From positions 32,403,970 through 32,467,969 of the forward strand of contig OX465589.1 in NCBI GenBank assembly GCA_950022655.1: DNA of 64,000 nucleotides, written 5' to 3'. Position numbers and translations under genes: made by a program. This DNA is from Alentia gelatinosa. Its lineage: Eukaryota; Annelida; Polychaeta; Phyllodocida; Polynoidae. Positions 1-10,262 of the stretch are shown in pieces; position 1 is the stretch's first letter, and every line of letters begins with the position of its first letter. The notes beneath the pieces were generated by a model, which worked only from the letters and a program-made list of their open reading frames with translations, did no database searches and was not told the DNA's origin.

Positions 1-446
1 AGACTCAGGCAGGGTATGACAGACTTGGGTAGAGCGACATAGACTTGAGCAGAGTGATGAGAGACAGACTGGGGCAGGGTGAGACAGACTCACACAGGAT
101 GAGACAGACTCAGACAGGGTGAGACAGACTCGGGCAGGGTTAGGTAATACAGACTCAGGCAGGGTGAAACAGACTCGGTCAGGGCGAAGGGAGACAGACA
201 GAGGGAGGGTATAACAGACATGGGCAGTTTCAGGTTAGACAGACTAGGGTAGGTCGAGACAGACTGGGGCAGGGTAAGTTGAGACAGACTGGGACAGGGT
301 GAGAAAGACATGGGCAGGATAATGAGAGACAGACTGGGGCAGGGTTAGACAGAGTCAGGCAGGGTGAGACAGACTCGGGAAGGGTGAGACAATCTCGGGC
401 AGGGTGATGAGAGACAGACTCAGGGAGGGTATGACAGACTCGGGCA
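1..446. repeat. U0: 3' end of a partial unit (minisatellite only)
   Basis: This is the final part of a unit whose start lies outside the window. It is entirely degenerate 20-bp minisatellite and joins U1 subunit A at 446/447. It aligns with the end of every other minisatellite block, with the sequence gggcgaaggg at about 181-190 where the others have gggtgaaggg. Confidence 0.95.
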
Positions 447-815
447 GGCCTACTTAATTGGTCGCTAGTTTATGCAGCGACCTTGATATTGACTGCACTT
501 GTTACTGATAGATTGGCCATCAACCCCTGTCTGTGCTGAGCTCCTCACTCTCAGTCGGATAGATTGACGTGCCGTACCGTACGCAGAATTTAACTCACTG
601 TCGCCCAAATTATCATAGCCCAAGACATCTAAGGATGATACGTACCAAATGCGGATATTCACTTCCAGTTAGAATTCAGCCATGAGACTTTAACACCAGT
701 TAGGGACACATATAACCTACGATCACCTAAAATATGAAGAAAATCGGCCAATTAGATCTAACGATATTCGTGTTTGAATCTGGTGCTATCAAATGCTGCT
801 CTGGTGGCCAGTGTA
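447..815. repeat. Subunit A, 369 bp (representative copy)
   Basis: Runs from the ggcctactta motif to the gtgta just before the same motif recurs. A-type diagnostic bases are ggatagattgacgtgcc, ctcactgtcgccc, ctaaggatgatacg, ttccagttagaattcag and ccaattagatc. It begins with a short inverted repeat (460-482). The - strand has a 65-codon open frame (465-662), but a shared 2-bp deletion breaks it in six units and base changes are not concentrated at third positions, so coding is unlikely. No similarity to a known gene was recognised. Confidence 0.93.
460..482. repeat. Hairpin GGTCGC...GCGACC at the head of each 369-bp subunit
   Basis: GGTCGC (460-465) and GCGACC (477-482) form a perfect 6-bp inverted repeat around an 11-nt spacer. 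It recurs at the same place in B (829-851) and in nearly all A and B copies. The left arm is intact throughout. The U4 copy has cagtgacc and so loses one pair. Function unknown. Confidence 0.8.
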
Positions 816-1184
816 GGCCTACTTAATTGGTCGCTAGTTTATGCAGCGACCTTGATATTGACTGCACTTGTTACTGATAGATTGGCCATCAACCCCTGTC
901 TGTGCTGAGCTCCTCACTCTCAGTCGAATAGATTGATGGGCCTTACCTTACGCAGAATTTAACTGACTGTCGTCCAAATTATCATAGCCCAAGACATCTG
1001 AGGATGATGCGTACCAAATGCGGAAATTCACTTCCCGTTGGAATATGGCCATGAAACTTTAACACCAGTTAGGGACACATATAACCTACGATCACCTAAA
1101 ATATGAAGAAAATCGGCCGCTTGGATCTAACGACATTCACGTTTGAATATGGTTGTATCAAATGCTGCTGTGGTGGCCAGTGTA
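816..1184. repeat. Subunit B, 369 bp (representative B1 copy)
   Basis: Direct repeat of A in the same orientation, beginning at the second ggcctactta and ending at gtgta before ctgacgctggg. It differs from A at about 23 positions, notably gaatagattgatgggcc, ctgactgtcgtcc, ctgaggatgatgcg, ttcccgttggaatatgg and ccgcttggatc. Three B haplotypes exist in the array: B1 (this one), B2 (A-like 5' part) and B3 (cctcgatatt, tcaatctcag, gacatgccg). Confidence 0.93.
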
Positions 1185-1308
1185 CTGACGCTGGGTGACT
1201 ATGATAAGAACTAACGTTTTAATTGACAGGTCCTGCCACCTGGTGTATTATGTGAAACCAGGTTCCTCACTACATTCATAACGCCCTTAACATGCCCTCT
1301 TCCTGTCA

Positions 1309-1392
1309 GACTCAGTGGTCTAGAGGCAGTGTCAGCAAGGGAAACCTATGGTTGAGAATTCAATCCCCTTCAATGCAGAGCGGGTTTTTTTT
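1309..1392 (+). ncRNA. tRNA-like Pol III element with oligo-T end (representative)
   Basis: A tggtctagaggc segment (1316-1327; tggtctagaggt in most units) matches the tRNA A box. The segment starting at 1357 (agttcaatccc in most units, aattcaatccc here) matches the B box at 9 of 11 positions in the common form. The boxes are about 30 nt apart and a run of eight T follows at 1385-1392, as expected for a Pol III terminator. The T-arm-like stem has one mismatch in the common form and the acceptor ends do not pair, so this is a degenerate tRNA-derived (SINE-head-like) element, not a functional tRNA. A copy lies in every complete unit. Whether it is transcribed cannot be told from sequence. Confidence 0.6.
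1385..1392 (+). terminator. Oligo-T run, candidate Pol III terminator (representative)
   Basis: Eight T residues follow gcggg at the end of the tRNA-like element. Pol III terminates at runs of four or more T on the non-template strand. The run is T8 in most units, T7 in U12, U25 and U27 (gcggggT7), T9 in U4 and U8 (gcagT9) and T10 in U20, U32 and U36 (gcgT10). All remain long enough to terminate. Confidence 0.5.
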
Positions 1393-1402
1393 CAAGAGTC
1401 AT

Positions 1403-2205
1403 GGGTGAGACAGTTAGGCTGGGTGAGACAGACTCAGGCAGAGTGAGACAGACTCAGGCAGGGTGAGACAGACTCGGGAAGGGTGAGTTGAGACAGACTC
1501 AGGCAGGGTGAGACAGACTCTGGCAGGATGATGAGAGACAGACTCAGGCAGGGTATAAAAGACACGGGCAGGGCGAGATAGGCTTGGGCAGGGTGATGAG
1601 AAACAGACTTGGACAATGTGAGACAGACATGGGCAGGATAATGTGAGACAAACTGGGGCAGGGTGAGACAGAGTCAGGCAGGGTGAGACAGACTCAGGAA
1701 GGGTGAGGTGAGACAGAGTCAGGCAGGGTGAGACAGACTTGGGCAGGGTGATGAGAGACAGACTCAGGCAGGGTATGACAGACTTGGGTAGAGCGACATA
1801 GACTTGAGCAGAGTGATGAGAGACAGACTGGGGCAGGGTGAGACAGACTCACACAGGATGAGACAGACTCAGACAGGGTGAGACAGACTCGGGCAGGGTT
1901 AGGTAATACAGACTCAGGCAGGGTGAAACAGACTCGGTCAGGGTGAAGGGAGACAGACAGAGGGAGGGTATAACAGACATGGGCAGTTTCAGGTTAGACA
2001 GACTAGGGTAGGTCGAGACAGACTGGGGCAGGGTAAGTTGAGACAGACTGGGACAGGGTGAGAAAGACATGGGCAGGATAATGAGAGACAGACTGGGGCA
2101 GGGTTAGACAGAGTCAGGCAGGGTGAGACAGACTCGGGAAGGGTGAGACAATCTCGGGCAGGGTGATGAGAGACAGACTCAGGGAGGGTATGACAGACTC
2201 GGGCA
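1403..2205. repeat. Purine-rich minisatellite block, about 800 bp (representative)
   Basis: Degenerate tandem copies of gagacagactcgggcagggt, mostly 20 bp with some insertions such as gatgagagacagactc. There are roughly 38-40 monomers. The order of variant monomers is the same in every unit, so the block is now amplified as part of the 1759-bp unit and not monomer by monomer. The - strand yields 60- and 73-codon ORFs rich in Ser, Leu, Pro and Val (PESVSPCLSLS repeats). These follow from the 20-bp composition and have no coding features. Confidence 0.93.
1554..1561 (+). promoter_or_regulatory. TATAAAAG motif inside the minisatellite (representative)
   Basis: The monomer at this place reads gggtataaaagacacggg, an exact TATA-box consensus, and the motif is kept at the same position in every complete unit. 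It may be a chance monomer variant. No initiator or transcript evidence is visible. Confidence 0.25.
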
Positions 2206-3595
2206 GGCCTACTTAATTGGTCGCTAGTTTATGCAGCGACCTTGATATTGACTGCACTTGTTACTGATAGATTGGCCATCAACCCCTGTCTGTGCTGAGC
2301 TCCTCACTCTCAGTCGAATAGATTGATGGGCCTTACCTTACGCAGAATTTAACTGACTGTCGTCCAAATTATCATAGCCCAAGACATCTGAGGATGATGC
2401 GTACCAAATGCGGAAATTCACTTCCCGTTGGAATATGGCCATGAAACTTTAACACCAGTTAGGGACACATATAACCTACGATCACCTAAAATATGAAGAA
2501 AATCGGCCGCTTGGATCTAACGACATTCACGTTTGAATATGGTTGTATCAAATGCTGCTGTGGTGGCCAGTGTACTGACGCTGGGTGACTATGATAAGAA
2601 CTAACGTTTTAATTGACAGGTCCTGCCACCTGGTGTATTATGTGAAACCAGGTTCCTCACTACATTCATAACGCCCTTAACATGCCCTCTTCCTGTCAGA
2701 CTCAGTGGTCTAGAGGCAGTGTCAGCAAGGGAAACCTATGGTTGAGAATTCAATCCCCTTCAATGCAGAGCGGGTTTTTTTTCAAGAGTCATGGGTGAGA
2801 CAGTTAGGCTGGGTGAGACAGACTCAGGCAGAGTGAGACAGACTCAGGCAGGGTGAGACAGACTCGGGAAGGGTGAGTTGAGACAGACTCAGGCAGGGTG
2901 AGACAGACTCTGGCAGGATGATGAGAGACAGACTCAGGCAGGGTATAAAAGACACGGGCAGGGCGAGATAGGCTTGGGCAGGGTGATGAGAAACAGACTT
3001 GGACAATGTGAGACAGACATGGGCAGGATAATGTGAGACAAACTGGGGCAGGGTGAGACAGAGTCAGGCAGGGTGAGACAGACTCAGGAAGGGTGAGGTG
3101 AGACAGAGTCAGGCAGGGTGAGACAGACTTGGGCAGGGTGATGAGAGACAGACTCAGGCAGGGTATGACAGACTTGGGTAGAGCGACATAGACTTGAGCA
3201 GAGTGATGAGAGACAGACTGGGGCAGGGTGAGACAGACTCACACAGGATGAGACAGACTCAGACAGGGTGAGACAGACTCGGGCAGGGTTAGGTAATACA
3301 GACTCAGGCAGGGTGAAACAGACTCGGTCAGGGTGAAGGGAGACAGACAGAGGGAGGGTATAACAGACATGGGCAGTTTCAGGTTAGACAGACTAGGGTA
3401 GGTCGAGACAGACTGGGGCAGGGTAAGTTGAGACAGACTGGGACAGGGTGAGAAAGACATGGGCAGGATAATGAGAGACAGACTGGGGCAGGGTTAGACA
3501 GAGTCAGGCAGGGTGAGACAGACTCGGGAAGGGTGAGACAATCTCGGGCAGGGTGATGAGAGACAGACTCAGGGAGGGTATGACAGACTCGGGCA
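2206..3595. repeat. U2, 1390-bp unit with a single B subunit
   Basis: One 369-bp subunit is missing. The remaining copy is B1 throughout (gaatagattgatggg, ctgaggatgatgcg, ccgcttgg), so A was lost by crossover near the start of the subunits. From B onward it matches U1, including gaggcagt and gagaattc. tRNA-like element 2699-2782. Confidence 0.95.
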
Positions 3596-5354
3596 GGCCT
3601 ACTTAATTGGTCGCTAGTTTATGCAGCGACCTTGATATTGACTGCACTTGTTACTGATAGATTGGCCATCAACCCCTGTCTGTGCTGAGCTCCTCACTCT
3701 CAGTCGGATAGATTGACGTGCCGTACCGTACGCAGAATTTAACTCACTGTCGCCCAAATTATCATAGCCCAAGACATCTAAGGATGATACGTACCAAATG
3801 CGGAAATTCACTTCCAGTTAGAATTCAGCCATGAGACTTTAACACCAGTTAGGGACACATATAACCTACGATCACCTAAAATATGAAGAAAATCGGCCAA
3901 TTAGATCTAACGATATTCGTGTTTGAATCTGGTTGTATCAAATGCTGCTCTGGTGGCCAGTGTAGGCCTACTTAATTGGTCGCTAGTTTATGCAGCGACC
4001 TTGATATTGACTGCACTTGTTACTGATAGATTGGCCATCAACCCCTGTCTGTGCTGAGCTCCTCACTCTCAGTCGAATAGATTGATGGGCCTTACCTTAC
4101 GCAGAATTTAACTGACTGTCGTCCAAATTATCATAGCCCAAGACATCTGAGGATGATGCGTACCAAATGCGGAAATTCACTTCCCGTTGGAATATGGCCA
4201 TGAAACTTTAACACCAGTTAGGGACACATATAACCTACGATCACCTAAAATATGAAGAAAATCGGCCGCTTGGATCTAACGACATTCACGTTTGAATATG
4301 GTTGTATCAAATGCTGCTCTGGTGGCCAGTGTACTGACGCTGGGTGACTATGATAAGAACTAACGTTTTAATTGACAGGTCCTGCCACCTGGTGTATTAT
4401 GTGAAACCAGGTTCCTCACTACATTCATAACGCCCTTAACATGCCCTATTCCTGTCAGACTCAGTGGTCTAGAGGTAGTGTCAGCAAGGGAAACCTATGG
4501 TTGAGAGTTCAATCCCCTTCCATGCAGAGCGGGTTTTTTTTCAAGAGTCATGGGTGAGACAGTTAGGCTGGGTGAGACAGACTCAGGCAGAGTGAGACAG
4601 ACTCAGGCAGGGTGAGACAGACTCGAGAAGAGTGAGTTGAGACAGACTCAGGCAGGGTGAGACAGACTCTGGCAGGATGATGAGAGACAGACTCAGACAG
4701 GGTATAAAAGACACGGGCAGGGCGAGATAGGCTTGGGCAGGGTGATGAGAAATAGACTTGGACAATGTGAGACAGACATGGGCAGGATAATGTGAGACAA
4801 ACTGGGGCAGGGTGAGACAGAGTCAGGCAGGGTGAGACAGACTCAGGAAGGGTGAGGTGAGACAGAGTCAGGCAGGGTGAGACAGACTTGGGCAGGGTGA
4901 TGAGAGACAGACTCAGGCAGGGTATGACAGACTTGGGTAGAGCGACATAGACTTGAGCAGAGTGATGAGAGACAGACTGGGGCAGGGTGAGACAGACTCA
5001 CACAGGATGAGACAGACTCAGACAGGGTGAGACAGACTCGGGCAGGGTTAGGTAATACAGACTCAGGCAGGGTGAAACAGACTCGGTCAGGGTGAAGGGA
5101 GACAGACAGAGGGAGGGTATAACAGACATGGGCAGTTTCAGGTTAGACAGACTAGGGTAGGTCGAGACAGACTGGGGCAGGGTAAGTTGAGACAGACTGG
5201 GACAGGGTGAGAAAGACATGGGCAGGATAATGAGAGACAGGCTGGGGCAGGGTTAGACAGAGTCAGGCAGGGTGAGACAGACTCGGGAAGGGTGAGACAA
5301 TCTCGGGCAGGGTGATGAGAGACAGACTCAGGGAGGGTATGACAGACTCGGGCA
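3596..5354. repeat. U3 satellite unit, 1759 bp
   Basis: A carries gcggaaattc. The linker has ccctattcc, shared with U7, U10 and U11. The minisatellite has ctcgagaagag and gacaggctgggg, plus private actcagacaggg (about 4693) and aaatagactt (about 4750). tRNA-like element 4458-4541. Confidence 0.94.
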
Positions 5355-6744
5355 GGCCTACTTAATTGGTCGCTAGTTTATGCAGTGACCTTGATATTGA
5401 CTGCACTTGTTACTGATAGATTGGCCATCAACCCCTGTCTGTGCTGAGCTCCTCACTCTCAGTCGGATAGATTGACGTGCCGTACCGTACGCAGAATTTA
5501 ACTCACTGTCGCCCAAATTATCATAGCCCAAGACATCTAAGGATGATACGTACCAAATGCGGATATTCACTTCCAGTTAGAATTCAGCCATGAGACTTTA
5601 ACACCAGTTAGGGACACATATAACCTACGATCACCTAAAATATGAAGAAAATCGGCCGCGTGGATCTAACGACATTCACGTTTGAATATGGTTGTATCAA
5701 ATGCTGCTGTGGTGGCCAGTGTACTGACGCTGGGTGACTATGATAAGAACTAACGTTTTAATTGACAGGTCCTGCCACCTGGTGTATTATGTGAAACCAG
5801 GTTCCTCACTACATTCATAACGCCCTTAACATGCCCTCTTCCTGTCAGACTCAGTGGTGTAGAGGTAGTGTCAGCAAGGGAAACCTATGGTTGAGAGTTC
5901 AATCCCCTTCCATGCAGAGCAGTTTTTTTTTCAAGAGTCATGGGTGAGACAGTTAGGCTGGGTGAGACAGACTCAGGCAGAGTGAGACAGACTCAGGCAG
6001 GGTGAGACAGACTCGGGAAGGGTGAGTTGAGACAGACTCAGGCAGGGTGAGACAGACTCTGGCAGGATGATGAGAGACAGACTCAGGCAGGGTATAAAAG
6101 ACACGGGCAGGGCGAGATAGGCTTGGGCAGGGTGATGAGAAACAGACTTGGACAATGTGAGACAGACATGGGCAGGATAATGTGAGACAAACTGGGGCAG
6201 GGTGAGACAGAGTCAGGCAGGGTGAGACAGACTCAGGAAGGGTGAGGTGAGACAGAGTCAGGCAGGGTGAGACAGACTTGGGCAGGGTGATGAGAGACAG
6301 ACTCAGGCAGGGTATGACAGACTTGGGTAGAGCGACATAGACTTGAGCAGAGTGATGAGAGACAGACTGGGGCAGGGTGAGACAGACTCACACAGGATGA
6401 GACAGACTCAGACAGGGTGAGACAGACTCGGGTAGGGTTAGGTAATACAGACTCAGGCAGGGTGAAACAGACTCGGTCAGGGTGAAGGGAGACAGACAGA
6501 GGGAGGGTATAACAGACATGGGCAGTTTCAGGTTAGACAGACTAGGGTAGGTCGAGACAGACTGGGGCAGGGTAAGTTGAGACAGACTGGGACAGGGTGA
6601 GAAAGACATGGGCAGGATAATGAGAGACAGACTGGGGCAGGGTTAGACAGAGTCAGGAAGGGTGAGACAGACTCGGGAAGGGTGAGACAATCTCGGGCAG
6701 GGTGATGAGAGACAGACTCAGGGAGGGTATGACAGACTCGGGCA
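5355..6744. repeat. U4, 1390-bp unit with an A/B hybrid subunit
   Basis: The single 369-bp subunit (5355-5723) is A-type through atgagac at about 5593 and B-type from gccgcgtgg at about 5656 onward. The 62 bases between are identical in A and B and must contain the crossover. Other markers are cagtgacc (hairpin disrupted), tgtagaggtagt, gcagT9 and cgggtaggg. tRNA-like element 5848-5931. Confidence 0.95.
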
Positions 6745-8503
6745 GGCCTACTTAATTGGTCGCTAGTTTATGCAGCGACCTTGATATTGACTGCACTTGT
6801 TACTGATAGATTGGCCATCAACCCCTGTCTGTGCTGAGCTCCTCACTTTCAGTCGGATAGATTGACGTGCCGTACCGTACGCAGAATTTAACTCACTGTC
6901 GCCCAAATTATCATAGCCCAAGACATCTAAGGATGATACGTACCAAATGCGGAAATTCACTTCCAGTTAGAATTCAGCCATGAGACTTTAACACCAGTTA
7001 GGGACACATATAACCTACGATCACCTAAAATATGAAGAAAATCGGCCAATTAGATCTAACGATATTCGTGTTTGAATCTGGTTGTATCAAATGCTGCTCT
7101 GGTGGCCAGTGTAGGCCTACTTAATTGGTCGCTAGTTTATGCAGCGACCTTGATATTGACTGCACTTGTTACTGATAGATTGGCCATCAACCCCTGTCTG
7201 TGCTGAGCTCCTCACTCTCAGTCGAATAGATTGATGGGCCTTACCTTACGCAGAATTTAACTGACTGTCGTCCAAATTATCATAGCCCAAGACATCTGAG
7301 GATGATGCGTACCAAATGCGGAAATTCACTTCCCGTTGGAATATGGCCATGAAACTTTAACACCAGTTAGGGACACATATAACCTACGATCACCTAAAAT
7401 ATGAAGAAAATCGGCCGCTTGGATCTAACGACATTCACGTTTGAATATGGTTGTATCAAATGCTGCTGTGGTGGCCAGTGTACTGACGCTGGGTGACTAT
7501 GATAAGAACTAACGTTTTAATTGACAGGTCCTGCCACCTGGTGTATTATGTGAAACCAGGTTCCTCACTACATTCATAACGCCCTTAACATGCCCTCTTC
7601 CTGTCAGACTCAGTGGTCTAGAGGCAGTGTCAGCAAGGGAAACCTATGGTTGAGAATTCAATCCCCTTCAATGCAGAGCGGGTTTTTTTTCAAGAGTCAT
7701 GGGTGAGACAGTTAGGCTGGGTGAGACAGACTCAGGCAGAGTGAGACAGACTCAGGCAGGGTGAGACAGACTCGGGAAGGGTGAGTTGAGACAGACTCAG
7801 GCAGGGTGAGACAGACTCTGGCAGGATGATGAGAGACAGACTCAGGCAGGGTATAAAAGACACGGGCAGGGCGAGATAGGCTTGGGCAGGGTGATGAGAA
7901 ACAGACTTGGACAATGTGAGACAGACATGGGCAGGATAATGTGAGACAAACTGGGGCAGGGTGAGACAGAGTCAGGCAGGGTGAGACAGACTCAGGAAGG
8001 GTGAGGTGAGACAGAGTCAGGCAGGGTGAGACAGACTTGGGCAGGGTGATGAGAGACAGACTCAGGCAGGGTATGACAGACTTGGGTAGAGCGACATAGA
8101 CTTGAGCAGAGTGATGAGAGACAGACTGGGGCAGGGTGAGACAGACTCACACAGGATGAGACAGACTCAGACAGGGTGAGACAGACTCGGGCAGGGTTAG
8201 GTAATACAGACTCAGGCAGGGTGAAACAGACTCGGTCAGGGTGAAGGGAGACAGACAGAGGGAGGGTATAACAGACATGGGCAGTTTCAGGTTAGACAGA
8301 CTAGGGTAGGTCGAGACAGACTGGGGCAGGGTAAGTTGAGACAGACTGGGACAGGGTGAGAAAGACATGGGCAGGATAATGAGAGACAGACTGGGGCAGG
8401 GTTAGACAGAGTCAGGCAGGGTGAGACAGACTCGGGAAGGGTGAGACAATCTCGGGCAGGGTGATGAGAGACAGACTCAGGGAGGGTATGACAGACTCGG
8501 GCA
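6745..8503. repeat. U5 satellite unit, 1759 bp
   Basis: A carries cactttcag and gcggaaattc. B is B1 ending gctgctgtgg. The linker is the gaggcagt/gagaattc type of U1. tRNA-like element 7607-7690. Confidence 0.94.
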
Positions 8504-10262
8504 GGCCTACTTAATTGGTCGCTAGTTTATGCAGCGACCTTGATATTGACTGCACTTGTTACTGATAGATTGGCCATCAACCCCTGTCTGTGCTGAGCTC
8601 CTCACTCTCAGTCGGATAGATTGACGTGCCGTACCGTACGCAGAATTTAACTCACTGTCGCCCAAATTATCATAGCCCAAGACATCTAAGGATGATACGT
8701 ACCAAATGCGGAAATTCACTTCCAGTTAGAATTCAGCCATGAGACTTTAACACCAGTTAGGGACACATATAACCTACGATCACCTAAAATATGAAGAAAA
8801 TCGGCCAATTAGATCTAACGATATTCGTGTTTGAATCTGGTTGTATCAAATGCTGCTCTGGTGGCCAGTGTAGGCCTACTTAATTGGTCGCTAGTTTATG
8901 CAGCGACCTTGATATTGACTGCACTTGTTACTGATAGATTGGCCATCAACCCCTGTCTGTGCTGAGCTCCTCACTCTCAGTCGAATAGATTGATGGGCCT
9001 TACCTTACGCAGAATTTAACTGACTGTCGTCCAAATTATCATAGCCCAAGACATCTGAGGATGATGCGTACCAAATGCGGAAATTCACTTCCCGTTGGAA
9101 TATGGCCATGAAACTTTAACACCAGTTAGGGACACATATAACCTACGATCACCTAAAATATGAAGAAAATCGGCCGCTTGGATCTAACGACATTCACGTT
9201 TGAATATGGTTGTATCAAATGCTGCTCTGGTGGCCAGTGTACTGACGCTGGGTGACTATGATAAGAACTAACGTTTTAATTGACAGGTCCTGCCACCTGG
9301 TGTATTATGTGAAACCAGGTTCCTCACTACATTCATAACGCCCTTAACATGCCCTCTTCCTGTCAGACTCAGTGGTCTAGAGGTAGTGTCAGCAAGGGAA
9401 ACCTATGGTTGAGAGTTCAATCCCCTTCCATGCAGAGCGGGTTTTTTTTCAAGAGTCATGGGTGAGACAGTTAGGCTGGGTGAGACAGACTCAGGCAGAG
9501 TGAGACAGACTCAGGCAGGGTGAGACAGACTCGAGAAGAGTGAGTTGAGACAGACTCAGGCAGGGTGAGACAGACTCTGGCAGGATGATGAGAGACAGAC
9601 TCAGGCAGGGTATAAAAGACACGGGCAGGGCGAGATAGGCTTGGGCAGGGTGATGAGAAACAGACTTGGACAATGTGAGACAGACATGGGCAGGATAATG
9701 TGAGACAAACTGGGGCAGGGTGAGACAGAGTCAGGCAGGGTGAGACAGACTCAGGAAGGGTGAGGTGAGACAGAGTCAGGCAGGGTGAGACAGACTTGGG
9801 CAGGGTGATGAGAGACAGACTCAGGCAGGGTATGACAGACTTGGGTAGAGCGACATAGACTTGAGCAGAGTGATGAGAGACAGACTGGGGCAGGGTGAGA
9901 CAGACTCACACAGGATGAGACAGACTCAGACAGGGTGAGACAGACTCGGGCAGGGTTAGGTAATACAGACTCAGGCAGGGTGAAACAGACTCGGTCAGGG
10001 TGAAGGGAGACAGACAGAGGGAGGGTATAACAGACATGGGCAGTTTCAGGTTAGACAGACTAGGGTAGGTCGAGACAGACTGGGGCAGGGTAAGTTGAGA
10101 CAGACTGGGACAGGGTGAGAAAGACATGGGCAGGATAATGAGAGACAGACTGGGGCAGGGTTAGACAGAGTCAGGCAGGGTGAGACAGACTCGGGAAGGG
10201 TGAGACAATCTCGGGCAGGGTGATGAGAGACAGACTCAGGGAGGGTATGACAGACTCGGGCA
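8504..10262. repeat. U6 satellite unit, 1759 bp
   Basis: A carries gcggaaattc with cactctcag. B is B1. The minisatellite has the ctcgagaagag variant at about 9530. tRNA-like element 9366-9449. Confidence 0.94.

Larger units (their letters stand above)
1185..1402. other. Linker between B and the minisatellite (representative)
   Basis: The only part of the unit that is not internally repeated. It begins ctgacgctgggtgactatg and includes a 7-bp inverted repeat (acctggt ... accaggt, about 1239-1264) whose spacer holds the TA used by the insertion in U25. It ends with the tRNA-like segment and T run. Confidence 0.85.
447..2205. repeat. U1 satellite unit, 1759 bp (reference unit)
   Basis: Complete A+B+linker+minisatellite unit, used here to define the parts. 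Private or rare markers are the gtgctatc variant near the end of A (about 783), gctgctgtgg at the end of B, and a linker variant (gaggcagt, gagaattc, caatgcagag) shared with U2, U5 and U30. The tRNA-like element is at 1309-1392. Confidence 0.95.

Noticed and set aside
120..150. Telomere-like gggttagg motif in the minisatellite
   Set aside because: It is a single variant monomer (cagggttaggtaatac) per unit, not a tandem TTAGGG array.
90..311. Minus-strand 60-73 residue ORFs with PESVSPCLSLS repeats, recurring in every unit
   Set aside because: They are translations of the 20-bp minisatellite. Stops are simply rare on that strand; there is no signal, domain or variation pattern typical of coding DNA.
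465..662. Minus-strand 65-72 residue ORF in subunits A and B2/B3
   Set aside because: Broken by a 2-bp deletion in six A copies and by a stop or start change in the B1 form. Variants such as Arg/Lys, Gly/Glu and Lys/Asn show no bias to silent changes, and no family was recognised.
1309..1392. Functional tRNA gene
   Set aside because: Only the internal promoter boxes are recognisable. The acceptor ends do not pair, the D stem is weak and no proper 7-nt anticodon loop can be formed.
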